A DNA stretch of 64,000 nt from Tetraselmis striata (GCA_006384855.1 VCJN01003128.1:37424-101423), one strand, 5' to 3'; numbered from the stretch's first letter, positions 10,622-21,156 are shown. Made by a program: numbers and translations. The notes: generated by a model not told the origin, from the sequence alone.

Positions 10622-11760
10622 GTCTGTGCACCGCAAGTGCACTCCGCAAGCCTCGCCTCCATCCGCGTCGGAACCGGTAGTAAGTGTTGTTGTGTGCGCA
10701 CATCGTGACAACATTAAACGGTGGCAATTGCAATTATTAGCGGTGGATAATGTGAAGGCGTTTTCGAAATCGACAGAGAATGAGGCGGTGCTGGCGGAGT
10801 GCATTGGCGGTGCATAGAATAGCGTGTTGCCTGGGGTTTTGGCTGCATCGGACGCCGTATTCCCACCCATCCGGCACGGAATGTCCGGTTTTCACACATT
10901 TGTGTGTTAATAAAGCAGTGTGAATATTACGCGTCTTTTACGCCGGGTGGATGGGCATCCGGCGTCCGATGCACCCCAATTATTTGCAGCACGCTACTCT
11001 ACGCACCCCCAACGCACTCCGCAAGCCTCGCCTCCATCCGCGTCGGAACCGGTAGTAAGTGTTGTTGTGTGCGCACATCGTGACAACATATTACACGGGC
11101 AATTGCAATTAGCGGTGGACAATGTGAAGGCGTTTTCGAAATCGACAGAGAATGTGGCGGTGCTGGCGGAGTGCATTGGCGGTGCACATAATAGCGTGTT
11201 GCTGGGGTTTTGGCTGCATCGGACGCCGTATTCCCACCCATCCGGCACGGAATGTCCGGTTTTCACACATTTGTGTGTTAATAAGTGTGAATATTACGCG
11301 TCTTTTACGCCGGGTGGGTGGGCATCCGGCGTCCGATGCACCCCAATTATTTGCAGCACGCTACTCTACGCACCCCCAACTCACTCCGCAAGCCCCGCCT
11401 CCATCCGCGTCGGAACCGGTAGTAAGTGTTGTTGTGTGCGCACATCGTGACAACATTACACGGTGGCAATTGCAATTACCGGTGGGTAATGTGAAGGCGT
11501 TTTCGAAATCGACAGAGAATGAGGCGGTGCTGGCGGAGTGCATTGGCGGTGCACAGAATAGCGTGTTGCTGGGGTTTTGGCTGCATCGGACGCCGTATTC
11601 CCACCCATCCGGCACGCACGGAATGTCCGGTTTTCACACATTTGCGTGTGAATATATATAGTGTGAATATTACGTAGGCGTCTTTTACGCTGGGTGGATG
11701 GGCATCCGGCGTCCGATGCACCCCGAATCTCACCAACACGCTACTCTACGCACCCCCAAC
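10622..11760. repeat. ~360-385-bp tandem repeat, three copies, with internal inverted repeats
   Basis: Copies begin near 10640, 11025 and 11383, with a degenerate fourth start near 11755. Each contains the block CATTGGCGGTGCA and ends in TGTGAATATTACG. Inside each unit, the segment TGCATCGGACGCC...CCCACCCATCCGGC is followed about 75 bases later by its imperfect reverse complement GCCGGGTGGATGGG...GGCGTCCGATGCA. Each unit could therefore fold back. Short open frames on both strands are by-products. The unit may derive from a small palindromic transposon, but no family is recognised. Confidence 0.85.
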
Positions 11761-12600
11761 GCATTCCGCCAGCCCCCCCTCTTTCCGCGCAGGTCCTACG
11801 TTCCATTGTATGTATATACATACGTACATGTATTGCTCCGAAACCAGCCCAAACTTTATGAGTGCACAAGTGTAAATGGGGGGGGGGGGGGGGGGTGGGG
11901 GGGGGGATGTGGCGGCGGGGCATCCACTCACACATACCCCAGCGATGCATGACAAATATTACATGCCGTGGCGGGTCGGCGGGCCGACCCGGCGGGGGGG
12001 GGGGGGGGGGGGGGGGGCGTCTATTCAACTACACGTGCGACAGTGTCGTTTCGTGGAGCAGTATATGTGCCCGGCCTCATTTATACCGCCCCCTACCTGC
12101 GCTGCATGGTCTACCCCTAAGAATTACTTAGCACAAACCGTCATTACTTAATAGGAACCTAGCACAGCCAGGCTTATATGCCCGCTTTCCCGATCAACTT
12201 CTACGCACTTTCCGTCCCTCAACCGCCGGACATGGGGGTTAAGCCGCCAGCCTCGGCAGTTGCTTAGCCAGACTTGGCATCCCGTACCGTGTCCATGGCT
12301 TCGCAGCTCTGCCGCTGGCACACGCCGAGTCCGGCGCTTGCTGCCGCGGGGTTGCGCACGCATGCACGCACGGTAATACGCCGCCGACGCCGCCACGCTT
12401 ACTTCCACCACCTTCGCCAGCCGCAGCTTCGCACGCCTTTCCGCCGACATACGAAACGCACGAATCCCCCCCCGTCCCCGCGTCATGTATATTATATTCG
12501 AGGCGACTATGCGGGGCGCAGCACACGCCGCGGCGTGGGTCGGCGGAGCGACAGGCGGCGGGAGCCCTAATGGCCGGGCAGTATCCACACCCACACAGGC
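11761..12600. other. No gene recognised; two long G tracts
   Basis: Poly-G runs occur at about 11878-11906 and 11994-12017. Apart from these there is no splice-consistent coding signal on either strand. By the C-tract rule seen in this window, the G runs would suggest a minus-strand transcript, but no minus-strand exon can be supported. Confidence 0.45.
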
Positions 12601-12750
12601 ACCGCCGCTCACCTCCGACGCGGATGAACCGCCTCCCAAAGGAAACATGCCGGTTGGTGGTAAGCCCAGCAGGCGTGCGTGGGGTGCCGGCGCCGGTACT
12701 GGTGCGACGGAGCTGTCGCGTCAGGAACCGCACCGCATGTGGAGCAACAC

Positions 12751-13380
12751 ATGGCGGTGCCGGCCCCACCTATGTCTAGGGCCACCTCCTCACAACACCC
12801 CGCCACGACGGCGTCGGCCACCGCCGACGGCGCCGTTGCGGGGGGGGACGCCCTGCCAGGCGACGATGATGCGCCTGGTGCGCCGCGTCAGGAGGCAGAG
12901 GAGGCCGTGGTCGAGGCGACTGATCGGGCTGAGGGGGTTGTCGAGGCGAGCGAGGCTGCGCTCGCGCCACCCGCCCCGCAGCCACCTGCGGGACATGCCG
13001 ACTTGCTCGTCGCCATGTTGACCGGAGCACTACGAGCAGTGGCGGGAGGCGGCCACATGCACTATCATGTGCGTGTCCTGGCCGGACGCCCGTCATGCGT
13101 GGACTGCGGCCAACGGACGGACTGGGAGTGTTGCTGCGACGGCACCCCGGCTTTGTGCGGCCCCAAGTACCCATGCATGGCGACCCATCAGCGGGCAGTC
13201 CCCTGCCCGACCACGGCCACGAAGAGGGCGGAGTTCCGCCATGTCAGGGACGCGTTCCACGACGCGACTCGCGCCGCCGTGTGTGAGGCTTCCGAGAAGG
13301 CACCCGCGGCTGGTAGGGTGCGCAGGGTGAGGCGGCGGACGGCCCAGGAGCTGAAGGAGAGCGAGACATGCCGTCAGTGA
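12751..13380 (+). CDS. Cysteine-rich protein, possible PiggyBac-like C-terminal part
   Basis: The frame runs from ATG 12751 to TGA 13378-13380 (about 209 residues) and is open upstream of the ATG as well. An acidic, alanine-rich N-terminal half (residues 1-85) is followed by HYHVRVLAGRPSCVDCGQRT. A WECCCDGTPALCG...PCMATH arrangement then gives a C-x2-C...C-x2/3-C...LC...C...H pattern. This resembles the zinc ribbon that ends PiggyBac-type transposases, preceded there too by an HxVRL-like stretch. The C-terminus is basic (RVRRVRRRT). No DDD catalytic core is visible nearby, so it is either an exon of a larger gene, a remnant, or an unrelated zinc-binding protein. Confidence 0.4.
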   Translation: MAVPAPPMSRATSSQHPATTASATADGAVAGGDALPGDDDAPGAPRQEAEEAVVEATDRAEGVVEASEAALAPPAPQPPAGHADLLVAMLTGALRAVAGGGHMHYHVRVLAGRPSCVDCGQRTDWECCCDGTPALCGPKYPCMATHQRAVPCPTTATKRAEFRHVRDAFHDATRAAVCEASEKAPAAGRVRRVRRRTAQELKESETCRQ

Positions 13381-13422
13381 GGTCGGGCGCAATGTCATTG
13401 GGTGGGGCACACGGACGTGTAA

Positions 13423-13710
13423 CACTTGCACTTTGCGCGTACTGCTGGGTTACATCCAGGCTGCGTCACACTATGCAACCGGAAAGGCTGCGTTGCTACT
13501 GCAAACAATGCGACGCCTCACTCTGTAGCAACCGCTGCCGCGCCTATCCCACAGCCGCTGCCCCCCCCCCCCCCCCCCCGCGCGGGATCCCCGCCATCAG
13601 CAGCTTGCACTTGCACTTTGCGCGTACTGCTGGGTTACATCCAGGCGGCGTCACACCGGAAAGGCTGCGTTGCCACTGCAAACGATGCTACGCCTCACCC
13701 GCCCATCCCA
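13423..13710. repeat. ~100-bp direct duplication around a C tract
   Basis: The segment CACTTGCACTTTGCGCGTAC...GGAAAGGCTGCGTTGC at 13423-13530 recurs at about 13603-13705 with few changes. A 19-base C tract lies between the copies at about 13560. No coding role is evident. Confidence 0.8.
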
Positions 13711-14311
13711 CTCGGGATGCTGAGAGCAGCTAAAGGGCACCGGGGGCGGGGCAAGAGGGAGCAGGGCCAATGATTGTGGAAGAGCGGGGACCCGCTTGCA
13801 TGCCATCGTATTATATCTTGCACAATATCTGTTGCTGCACTCATATCTCACATCACTAGCTTAGCTATAGTGATTCCCCCCCGCCCCCCCCCCCCCCCGC
13901 ACTGCGTACGCACAAGCCTGGGTATACGCATCAACTGCCCGCCGGGATGAGAAACTGGTATTGGTAGTGTGTCTGTGGGGTGGAGGGGGGGGGCAAAAGA
14001 GCTGCCAATTGCTGCCAAGCTGGTGCGTTACATTGGGGCAGGCGCTGGGCAGACAATTGGGGCTCGCTTCAGAGCATTGTCTAGTGCCTATGCGGCTGCG
14101 CCGCCTCCGCCGCATGCAGACTCTGCGGGCTCACCAGCACCGCCACCTCAGTCATGCGGCCCTGCATCCCGCAGCCCGCCGCCGTCAGCCAGATCAGAGG
14201 TATCCAGAAGCCAGTGCTGGGGTTGTTGCGGCATGACCGCATAGTTTTCAGCGGCTGCCGTCCACAGCTTGTAATGCATCCCTTTCCGCCGATTCCGCTG
14301 TATGCGCTGTC
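13711..14311. other. No gene recognised
   Basis: This stretch contains a C tract at about 13877-13898 and a G tract at about 13985. Short proline/arginine-rich frames occur on both strands. The left part of the 30/31-bp minisatellite begins at its right edge. Nothing here supports an exon. Confidence 0.5.
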
Positions 14312-16711
14312 TTAAAGCCGCGCTGCCCCGGCCGCCGCGCCTTGGCGCCGCGCTGCCCCGGCCGCCGCGCCTTGGCGCCGCGCTGCCCCGGCCGCCGCGC
14401 CTTGGCGCCGCGCTGCCCCGGCCGCCGCGCCTTGGCGCCGCGCTGCCCCGGCCGCCGCGCCTTGGCGCCGCGCTGCCCCGGCCGCCGCGCCTTGGCGCCG
14501 CGCTGCCCCGGCCGCCGCGCCTTGGCGCCGCGCTGCCCCGGCCGCCGCGCCTTGGCGCCGCGCTGCCCCGGCCGCCGCGCCTTGGCGCCGCGCTGCCCCG
14601 GCCGCCGCGCCTTGGCGCCGCGCTGCCCCGGCCGCCGCTGTCTTGGCGCCGCGCTGCCCCGGCCGCCGCTGTCTTGGCGCCGCGCTGCCCCGGCCGCCGC
14701 TGTCTTGGCGCCGCGCTGCCCCGGCCGCCGCTGTCTTGGCGCCGCGCTGCCCCGGCCGCCGCTGTCTTGGCGCCGCGCTGCCCCGGCCGCCGCGCCTTGG
14801 CGCCGCGCTGCCCCGGCCGCCGCTGTCTTGGCGCCGCGCTGCCCTGGCCGCCGCGCCTTGGCGCCGCGCTGCCCCGGCCGCCGCGCCTTGGCGCCGCGCT
14901 GCCCCGGCCGCCGCTGTCTTGGCGCCGCGCTGCCCCGGCCGCCGCTGTCTTGGCGCCGCGCTGCCCCGGCCGCCGCTGTCTTGGCGCCGCGCTGCCCCGG
15001 CCGCCGCTGTCTTGGCGCCGCGCTGCCCCGGCCGCCGCTGTCTTGGCGCCGCGCTGCCCTGGCCGCCGCGCCTTGGCGCCGCGCTGCCCCGGCCGCCGCG
15101 CCTTGGCGCCGCGCTGCCCCGGCCGCCGCGCCTTGGCGCCGCGCTGCCCCGGCCGCCGCGCCTTGGCGCCGCGCTGCCCCGGCCGCCGCGCCTTGGCGCC
15201 GCGCTGCCCCGGCCGCCGCGCCTTGGCGCCGCGCGGGGTATCGAGTCCTCCCCTCCCTAGTGAGCGCGTCCACCTGCGCCTTGCGCTCGGGGCCGTCCTC
15301 CTCCGTCACCACATTCTGCAACCCCCACCGCGTGACGAACCACGCAGCTCCTTGCATGCGCTTGTACATGTGCCCAAGCACCGCCTAGGGACGCGAAGCT
15401 CCTTCTCGGTCATGATCGCCTTCACCCGGGCCTCCTCGAGCAGCGGACCGGCGTTAAGAATGGAAAACGTTTCCACGTGGTGCAAGCAGTCCTCCATGAC
15501 CCAGCCGGACTGCACCGTCACCTTGCCTGACCCTGCAGTCATGGAGGGGAATGCCGTCACGCCCACGCCCACGCCCACGCCCACGCCCGGGGGGGGTGGG
15601 GGGGGGGTTACCTTTCGATTCTTGGACACTGCAAACGAAGGGCGCAACCCGCGTTCAAAGTTGCTGGGTATCGGGACTAAAGCCTGGCGCCGGTCTTCCT
15701 GCTTCATAGCTCGGAATCCAATGTGGCCCTGCACGGTGACAAATTTCCTCCATAAGTCCCTTCCCAAGCCAAAAAAAAACAGGTGGAACGGCGCGAGGGG
15801 GAAGAGGTTGATCATGCTGACATAGCCCAGGACCACATGCACATGGCACACGCCATGGCAGCCAGTGTTCTGCTTGGCCTCCGCCAGCCGGGTTGTGTTG
15901 AACGCACGCCGGGCAAGGTGCGTGATTCACTGGACAAGTCATCGCCTTGATGGACGGTTACCAAGCGAGCATCCCCGTCCGCATCCACAGGGGGGTGCTC
16001 CCGGGCAGCCGCCATAGCCTCCACAACCTGCCACGCCGACCGGGCGGGTGCGTGTGATTCCATACAACCGCAGTTGAGTGGTGCCACCAGCACGCAGGCC
16101 GGGCCCACTCACCTCTGAACGCAGAAGGTCCACAATGTCACCGTCCTCGAAAACAGCGCGCCACTGGGTCGCCCCGCCGTAGTCCTCCAACACCCACTCG
16201 GTAACGACGCCGGTTATCACGCCGTAGTGCCATACTCCCCGGAACTTCTTGGCGATGACCTTCATGTAGAAGTCGCCGGGATCGCCTTTCCATATCACGC
16301 CCTCATCGCTGGTTCGACGCCCGCCGGCGGCCACGCAGGCGCGTCGATGTCCATACCGTCTTCGCCAACGGGGTCCTCCCCCACGCCCATCACATCGTCC
16401 ACCTTCGAGCCGCCGTCGTCCGAGACCGGCGCCCGCGGGCCGTTTCCGACGGCTGCAGCTACTCCTGCTGCCGCGCTTGTTGCTGCTGTTGCTGCTGCTG
16501 CTGCTGCCGCCCCTGCTGGTGCTGCTTGTGATAAGGCGGCCTTGCGGCGCAACTTAGCCGCACGCTTCAACGAGTGGCTACAGTTCGGGTATTTCCGGAA
16601 GTGCCGCTCTCGCGCCGTCCTTTCACTACTACCCGTCACGATGCCGTGGCAGTGCTTGCATGTGTACACGCCATCCTTCGACACACTCGCTATCCATCCC
16701 TTTGCCGGCAT
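14248..16711 (-). CDS. BED-like zinc finger plus Tudor-like domain protein, multi-exon
   Basis: The start is ATG 16711. The first exon (to about 16300) gives MPAKGWIASVSKDGVYTC, then KHC...HFRKYPNC, a C-x2-C...H-x5-C finger of BED type. An alanine run and an acidic, Asp/Gly-rich stretch follow. The next exon (about 16330-16113, donor GTGAGT) reads IAKKFRGVWHYGVITG...WRAVFEDGDIVDLL, which resembles the Tudor fold of PTM/DIR17-type chromatin proteins. Further minus-strand exons follow at about 15880-15610 (FHLFFFGLGRDLWRKF..., donor GTAACC then a C tract) and about 15575-15250 (SGWVMEDCLHHVETF..., then MYKRMQGAAWFVTRWGL). The latter runs open into the 30/31-bp minisatellite. The exact joins are unresolved. 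A BED finger suggests either a chromatin regulator or a domesticated or live hAT-type transposase; the catalytic core of the latter was not found. Confidence 0.45.
14312..15236. repeat. 30/31-bp GC-rich minisatellite, about 30 units
   Basis: Units of two lengths are interspersed. A 30-base form contains CGCGCCTTGGCGCCGCGC. A 31-base form contains CGCTGTCTTGGCGCCGCG. Both end in TGCCCCGGCCGCC. The 5' block (to about 14630) is all 30-base units. The middle is mostly 31-base units and the last block is 30-base again. Because 31 is not a multiple of three, each 31-base unit rotates the reading frame. No frame contains a stop, so frames of 200-500 codons stay open on both strands by composition alone. 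Confidence 0.95.
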
Positions 16712-17264
16712 GCCTGCTGCCGCGCGCGGGGGGCGGGGGGGGGGTTGAGAGTTGGGGTGGATGTAACCCACCACCGGCAGGCAACACAGATGCGAGTGCG
16801 CGGCTGTCCGCGCTTGATTCAACGGTGAGCGGCGGTGACCGTGAGGCGACCCCGTACTTCATGCGCGTGCTGGGGCGTTACACAATCATCAGCAGTTAGG
16901 GCGGCTGCATTAAAACGCGCACCTACGAACACCACCTACCGCCTACCACCTACCGTACCACCTACATCCGCCCACACCTCCGCCCGTCGTGCCGCACATC
17001 GCGGCACACCGCGGCGATGTGCAGCGATGTGCAGCGAGTACTTGCAGCCGCCTGTACTTAGCCCGGGTACTCCGCGTCGGCGGGCGACACGCGAGCCCGC
17101 GTGCGCATATCAATTTGATGAAATTATGGAAACGAGAAATTCATATAGTACTTTACAGGTCGCGCGCGATAGTCGTCGCTACTGGGTATGAAATCCACGT
17201 CCCTCGTCCGTCCCGTATCGTCCCCGTATGTCGTCGTTCGTCACCAGTAGGGCACATTTACGTC
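16712..17264. other. No gene recognised
   Basis: This is the upstream flank of the BED/Tudor gene, followed by a short run of CACCTACCGCCTACCACC simple sequence at about 16930-16965. No exon is supported on either strand. Confidence 0.5.
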
Positions 17265-17640
17265 ACATCTGAATCTCACAGTGGTTCGGCGGAAGGGGGC
17301 GCGACCGAGCTGGCGGCGGATCTGGCGTCGGTTATCCGCCCGTGGCGCCCCGTTCTGGGTTGAACTCCCCCACTTTTGCTCCTTGCTGCGAGATCTCTTC
17401 GAAGCTCCTTACTTGTCGGCGCCGCCACATCACATTCGGCCTAGTGCCGCTATTGGAGTGGCCCGGGATTGTGTGTTGGGGAGAGCGTCTCTAATGCGTA
17501 GAGCGGCGGTTGGCGCCCGGGTGGCGATTCCTGGTCGGTGGCTGCCATGGCGGTTCCCGCCTATGTTGGCCCGTAGCTGAATGTCCTCCTGGATTTCCTT
17601 TTGGATTTCTGCATGGATTTCTTGAATGTTGCGTCTAGCA
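17265..17640 (+). repeat. Dispersed repeat, copy of 30105-30450
   Basis: This segment (TCACAGTGGTTCGGCGGAAG through TTGAATGTTGCGTCTAGC) aligns over its whole length with the 3' part of the 225-bp tandem repeat block at about 30085-30450. The shared part includes the GGCCTAGTGCCGCTATTGG core and the TGGATTTC-rich tail. The mismatch is about 10% by eye. The family is not recognised. Confidence 0.8.
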
Positions 17641-18069
17641 CATGTAACCAATACAAGTACGAGTATACTCGTACCATATACCTGGAAGCAACCTACAGGT
17701 ACCGAGGTACGACGCAAAGGACCCCTTGTTTGTAGAAGTTCCCTGGTCGATCCGACCATCTGACCCGGGAACTTATGCTGACTAGGGCGCTCGGTGGTAG
17801 AGCGAATGACTGCGAGTACATTTAATCCTTATGCCTTTTGCAACTAGCTCATGAAACTATACATACTGCAAGTACATGTATGCTTGTAAGTCGGCAGCTC
17901 TCGCCGGGCCTCACTGCGTATGTATTCGTACCGGTACATGTACCGTCTCATATCGTCGTAATATAGACGCAGTGATTCGGTACCCGGGCCGGGTACGTCG
18001 CAATTTGAATGAGGCGGACTTGAAAAATGGGCCGACGCGCGGAAAGGCTGGCTGGTCGCAGCTCGCCTA
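17641..18069. other. No gene; tRNA-like A-box only
   Basis: GTAC-rich sequence with GTATACTC/GAGTATAC-like inverted motifs. At about 17785-17812 the string GGGCGCTCGGTGGTAGAGCG resembles the D-arm (A box) of a tRNA, but no matching B box follows. It is at most a fragment of a tRNA-derived element. Confidence 0.4.
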
Positions 18070-18600
18070 AGCCGTATTGTTTTTTACATCAGGGCTAGAA
18101 CATATGCGCACTACATGCAAACAGAACTAACAACAACTATGAAAGGTTGCCAGCAAAAGAGAGACATAAGCCCGAAACCAAGGTCGAGCAGGAGGCCAGG
18201 GAGCTAAGAAACAAGGAAGAGCCAACGGAACCACGAAGTCGCCAAGTTGCCGCCAGGAACCAAAGGGTCAAGGGAAGCACTGAAGCCAAGGAACGACCAG
18301 AAAGACCGAAAGGGGAAAATGAAACCGATGAGGGCCACCGCCCCGGGGTAGGCCATCAGCCGCGGCGAGTACGCGTGCAGCCAATGATCCGGGTCATAGC
18401 AACACATGCCGACGAGCGACGCGACGCGGCAGGCGCATGAGCACCATCACGTGCCGCGCGCGCGGCCGCGACCCCGCCAAGGACGTTGTTTGCATGTGCC
18501 ATGTTGATGAGCAAAGAAAACGGCGGGGCCACGAAGACAAGAGCTGGCCGGTTTTTTTGCCTGTGTGTGTGTGTGTGGCTAGCTTTCGCGACCTCCACCA
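18070..18600. repeat. Dispersed repeat, copy of 30655-31100
   Basis: Both regions begin with TTACATCAGGGCT, share CAACAACTATGAAAGGTTGC and CAGCAAAAGAGAGACATAAG, and continue through CGCGGCCGCGACCCCGCCAA to GTTGATG(A/G)GCAA. The 31-kb copy lacks a ~60-base segment present here. A lysine/glutamate-rich frame (about 18147-18440, plus) is open in this copy but not conserved in the other, so coding is doubtful. Confidence 0.8.
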
Positions 18601-18692
18601 AGAAGGCCTCATCGTGCGGGGCTAGCGAGCCGAGCTCGGAAACGGCGAAAAGAACAAAGCGAAGCATGCTGGCGGCGTTTCGGACGCCCTCG

Positions 18693-19276
18693 TCATACTT
18701 TTTGGATTTTCTGGCGCTCTGCAGCCCGCAATAATGCAGTCGTTGGATCCGGGCGTGACATGCCGAGGACAGGGGCAATGGTGGTTCTAACAGCAACCGT
18801 GTTCCCGTAGATACCACCATACCCAAAACGCCCAACATCGGCCGGCGGCCGGCCGGCGCTGCCCTTCGGAAGAGAAACTACAAGCACCGACTGGTCCGCC
18901 GTGAGGATCTGGACACCCACGCCCAGGGCAGACTTCATGTCGTGGAAAACGTCGGAAAGGCCATGTGCCGCCCACTCGTGTGCGGCGTGATTGGAGTCGC
19001 CCTCAGAGCAACGTGCCACGTGATCAGCGTACGCGACCGCCCAAGCTGAAGGAGTGGATTCCACGCAAACTTCCTCAAAACGGGCTAGCATGCCTTGTAC
19101 CGAGAAGGAGCAAAAAGCACAAGGGCATGGCTCGCCAAGGGAGAGGACACGAGCCGCCGGAAGGCCAAATGGGCGGCAACGCGGAACATGGAATCGTAGT
19201 ACTCACGGGAACATATAATCGTAGTACCTGGGCCGTGTGTCCGGATTACGAGTTCCTTACCCCGCAATACCGGCAA
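18693..19276 (-). pseudogene. Unrecognised minus-strand coding remnant
   Basis: Two overlapping minus-strand frames read like parts of one protein. The first, 19276-19085, includes REYYDSMFRVAAHLAFRRL. The second, 19091-18693, includes FEEVCVESTPSAWAVAYADH and SNHAAHEWAAHGLSDVFHDM. The change of frame between them implies a frameshift or an unseen intron. Amino-acid composition looks protein-like, but no family is recognised. The dispersed repeat at 18070-18600 starts just downstream and shares the KYDEGVRNAASMLRF frame. Confidence 0.3.
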
Positions 19277-19305
19277 TCCTTTAGCGCTACAAGGTAGTCG
19301 GTATG

Positions 19306-19385
19306 GGATACATCGCTTGTCCGCTCGGTTGAGCGGTCGTCTCGTACGCGAGAAGTCAGGCGGGGATCGATTCCTGGTCGATTTA
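19306..19385 (+). ncRNA. tRNA-like SINE head with pol III boxes (candidate)
   Basis: CCGCTCGGTTGAGCGG at about 19321 forms a perfect D-arm-like hairpin and fits an A box. GGATCGATTCC at about 19365 fits the B-box consensus at 10 of 11 positions, with spacing typical of tRNA genes. The acceptor and T stems do not pair well, so this is not a convincing functional tRNA. A tRNA-derived SINE head is the likeliest reading. The sequence downstream (TTTATTTCAGC...) is unassigned. Confidence 0.35.
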
Positions 19386-20096
19386 TTTCAGCAATATAAT
19401 GGTTCCGGCGTGTCCTGGCTGGGTTTACCCGGTTGATGCACCGGGTGTTGCCCTTCGGGGTTCGAGTGGGGCAATGGTCTACGGGCTATGCCAGACCTAC
19501 GACTGCAGTTGGCGCAAGAGGTCCGGTTATCTTTTTTACTTTACTTTTACGACGAAAGGGCCAGAAAGCCGAGAACGTTATTCTAGTTATCATGTTCGTG
19601 ATCACAGGGAACCCGTCCGCGAGGCTGTTAGTGCACGCGCGCGGCCAAAGGCCACGGCTGCTCTGCACTTGTGAGCCTGCAAAACACGGGCAGGATGCGA
19701 ACCCTCGCGGCGAGGGGAGTAGCGTGCAGCGATTTTGGAGGCGGCGCTCATTTTTGACGATCGTTGTCGCTCCCATCGCGGGCTCGCAGCAAGCGGTTGT
19801 ACTCGCTGCCGTTGCGCGTTCCAACCCGGATGTCGTAAATTCTCTGCAGCGGTTACGGCAGCGCGAGTACGCCGTTGATCTTGGCCGCGACTCACCAAGT
19901 GACGGGAGAGACGCGGTCGGAAACTGCCAAACCGTACTGGACGCGGTACGCCCGGTGCCAACCGGTCCTGTTATTTGTATAGCGATATGCCTGCTTTTCG
20001 GAAGACCATATACTGCTTGTGTCCATAGCAGGTCATTTTCCCGTGTAGAAAGATGCTTAATACCGCAGCCAACACTGCGAAGCTCCACCGAACTGG
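19386..20096. other. No gene recognised
   Basis: Frames on both strands up to 249 codons are open here, but they overlap one another and lack splice or codon support. No motif is recognised. The region may contain the promoter of the plus-strand coiled-coil gene that starts at about 20097. Confidence 0.4.
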
Positions 20097-20787
20097 ATGT
20101 CGACCGCGCGCTTGCGCATGGCCTCCGAAGTCTTGCTGCGCCCCAAACTGCGCGCGACGGCGCAGACAGCCTCTGTTTCTGATTTTGACACCGTGCCATG
20201 CTTGTACTGTGCTCAGGGCTTACTTCCCAGCTGCTGGTTTGCCCAGGTTAAGAGAGCTGCATATGAGAAGGACAACATTTACTTGCGCGCCGCCCAATCA
20301 ACTGGCGTCCTTGACTTTCCATCGTTGGAGCCTGCCCTTGCCAACCTTCGTTGTGACAGCTCTGGAGCAGGCGGTACCCGTGTTGAGGCGTGTGTAACCA
20401 AGGTATGGCCATCTTGCCTTGCATTGATCTAGTGCTGTGGGTGAGACAGGGAGGGCAACTCCATCCTGAGGCGTTTTGCTGCTCAGGGAAGATGTTGCCA
20501 AGAACCACTGTCCTGCCGGTCTTGCTCGCTGGCAGTGCTGAGACACCCCATGGTCCATTCCCCCGTCCCCTGCTGCAATGCCCGACTCCCAATAGGTCAA
20601 CGTAGCCGCATGGCAGGATGCATCGCGGAAGCTGAAGGTTGACATAGCTAAGGCACAAGGGTCAGAGGTGCTGCTGCAGGATTTACAGGTTGCGCAGCAA
20701 GCATTGGATGCCCTGACAGCCGTGAGCCCCCCCCCCCCCCCCCCCCTCTCTTCACACACACAGACAAACGCACGGCGGAGTGCTTGA
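20097..20787 (+). CDS. Small coiled-coil protein, three predicted exons
   Basis: ATG 20097 opens a frame to 20401, where a GTATGG donor follows VEACVTK. Exon 2 (about 20597-20722) follows CCCAATAG and reads VNVAAWQDASRKLKVDIA, then VLLQDLQVAQQALDALTA. This heptad-like stretch ends at a GTGAGC donor that leads straight into a C tract. A tiny last exon (20764-20787) after CACACAG gives TNARRSA and a stop in phase. The product is about 150 residues. The C tract on the plus strand agrees with the gene orientation, as in the other host genes. An alternative start inside exon 1 after TTTGCCCAG at 20249 is possible. No family is recognised. The gene converges on the large WD40 gene. Confidence 0.45.
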
Positions 20788-20799
20788 TTGTGTAGGTGC

Positions 20800-20802
<3 letters not shown>

Positions 20803-20833
<31 letters not shown>

Positions 20834-20863
20834 CCGGGGGGGGGGGTGGGGGGGGGGGCAGGG
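20803..20863. repeat. GT microsatellite next to G tracts
   Basis: About 14 GT/TG units at 20803-20831 are followed by G runs at about 20835-20858. They lie in the intergenic space between two convergent genes. Confidence 0.9.
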
Positions 20864-21156
20864 GAGGAAATCCCGCCCAAGTGATGCATAAAACTCACAC
20901 AGTCCTGACTATTGGGTGTGGTGGAAAACATACCACCGCAGGAGCTGAACCACCAACCCTGAGGCTGCACGCTACATGTATCCATGGCAGCGTGGACCAG
21001 GCAGCGCCTTGTTCCGAGATGATATATATAGGTAACTGTCTCTGTACCACAAAGATCTCAGCCAGGGACAGATAGCCACCCGTTAACATACATACCATAT
21101 GTATTACAAGTAGTTCTTCCCTGGTGGCTCAGTGTCATGCAATGCCCGCGGTTCTA

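Noticed and set aside
11741-12131. Overlapping Gly/Pro-rich frames on both strands
   Set aside because: They are created by long G and C tracts and have no splice or codon support.
14302-15825. A 507-codon plus-strand frame over the GC-rich array
   Set aside because: All six frames are open by composition; no start context or downstream plus-strand gene supports it.
17785-17860. tRNA-Cys-like gene
   Set aside because: Only the D-arm-like part is present; there is no B box and no acceptor stem.
19433-20199. Two ~240-codon overlapping frames on opposite strands
   Set aside because: They mirror each other, no motif is recognisable, and neither connects to an exon by a good splice site.
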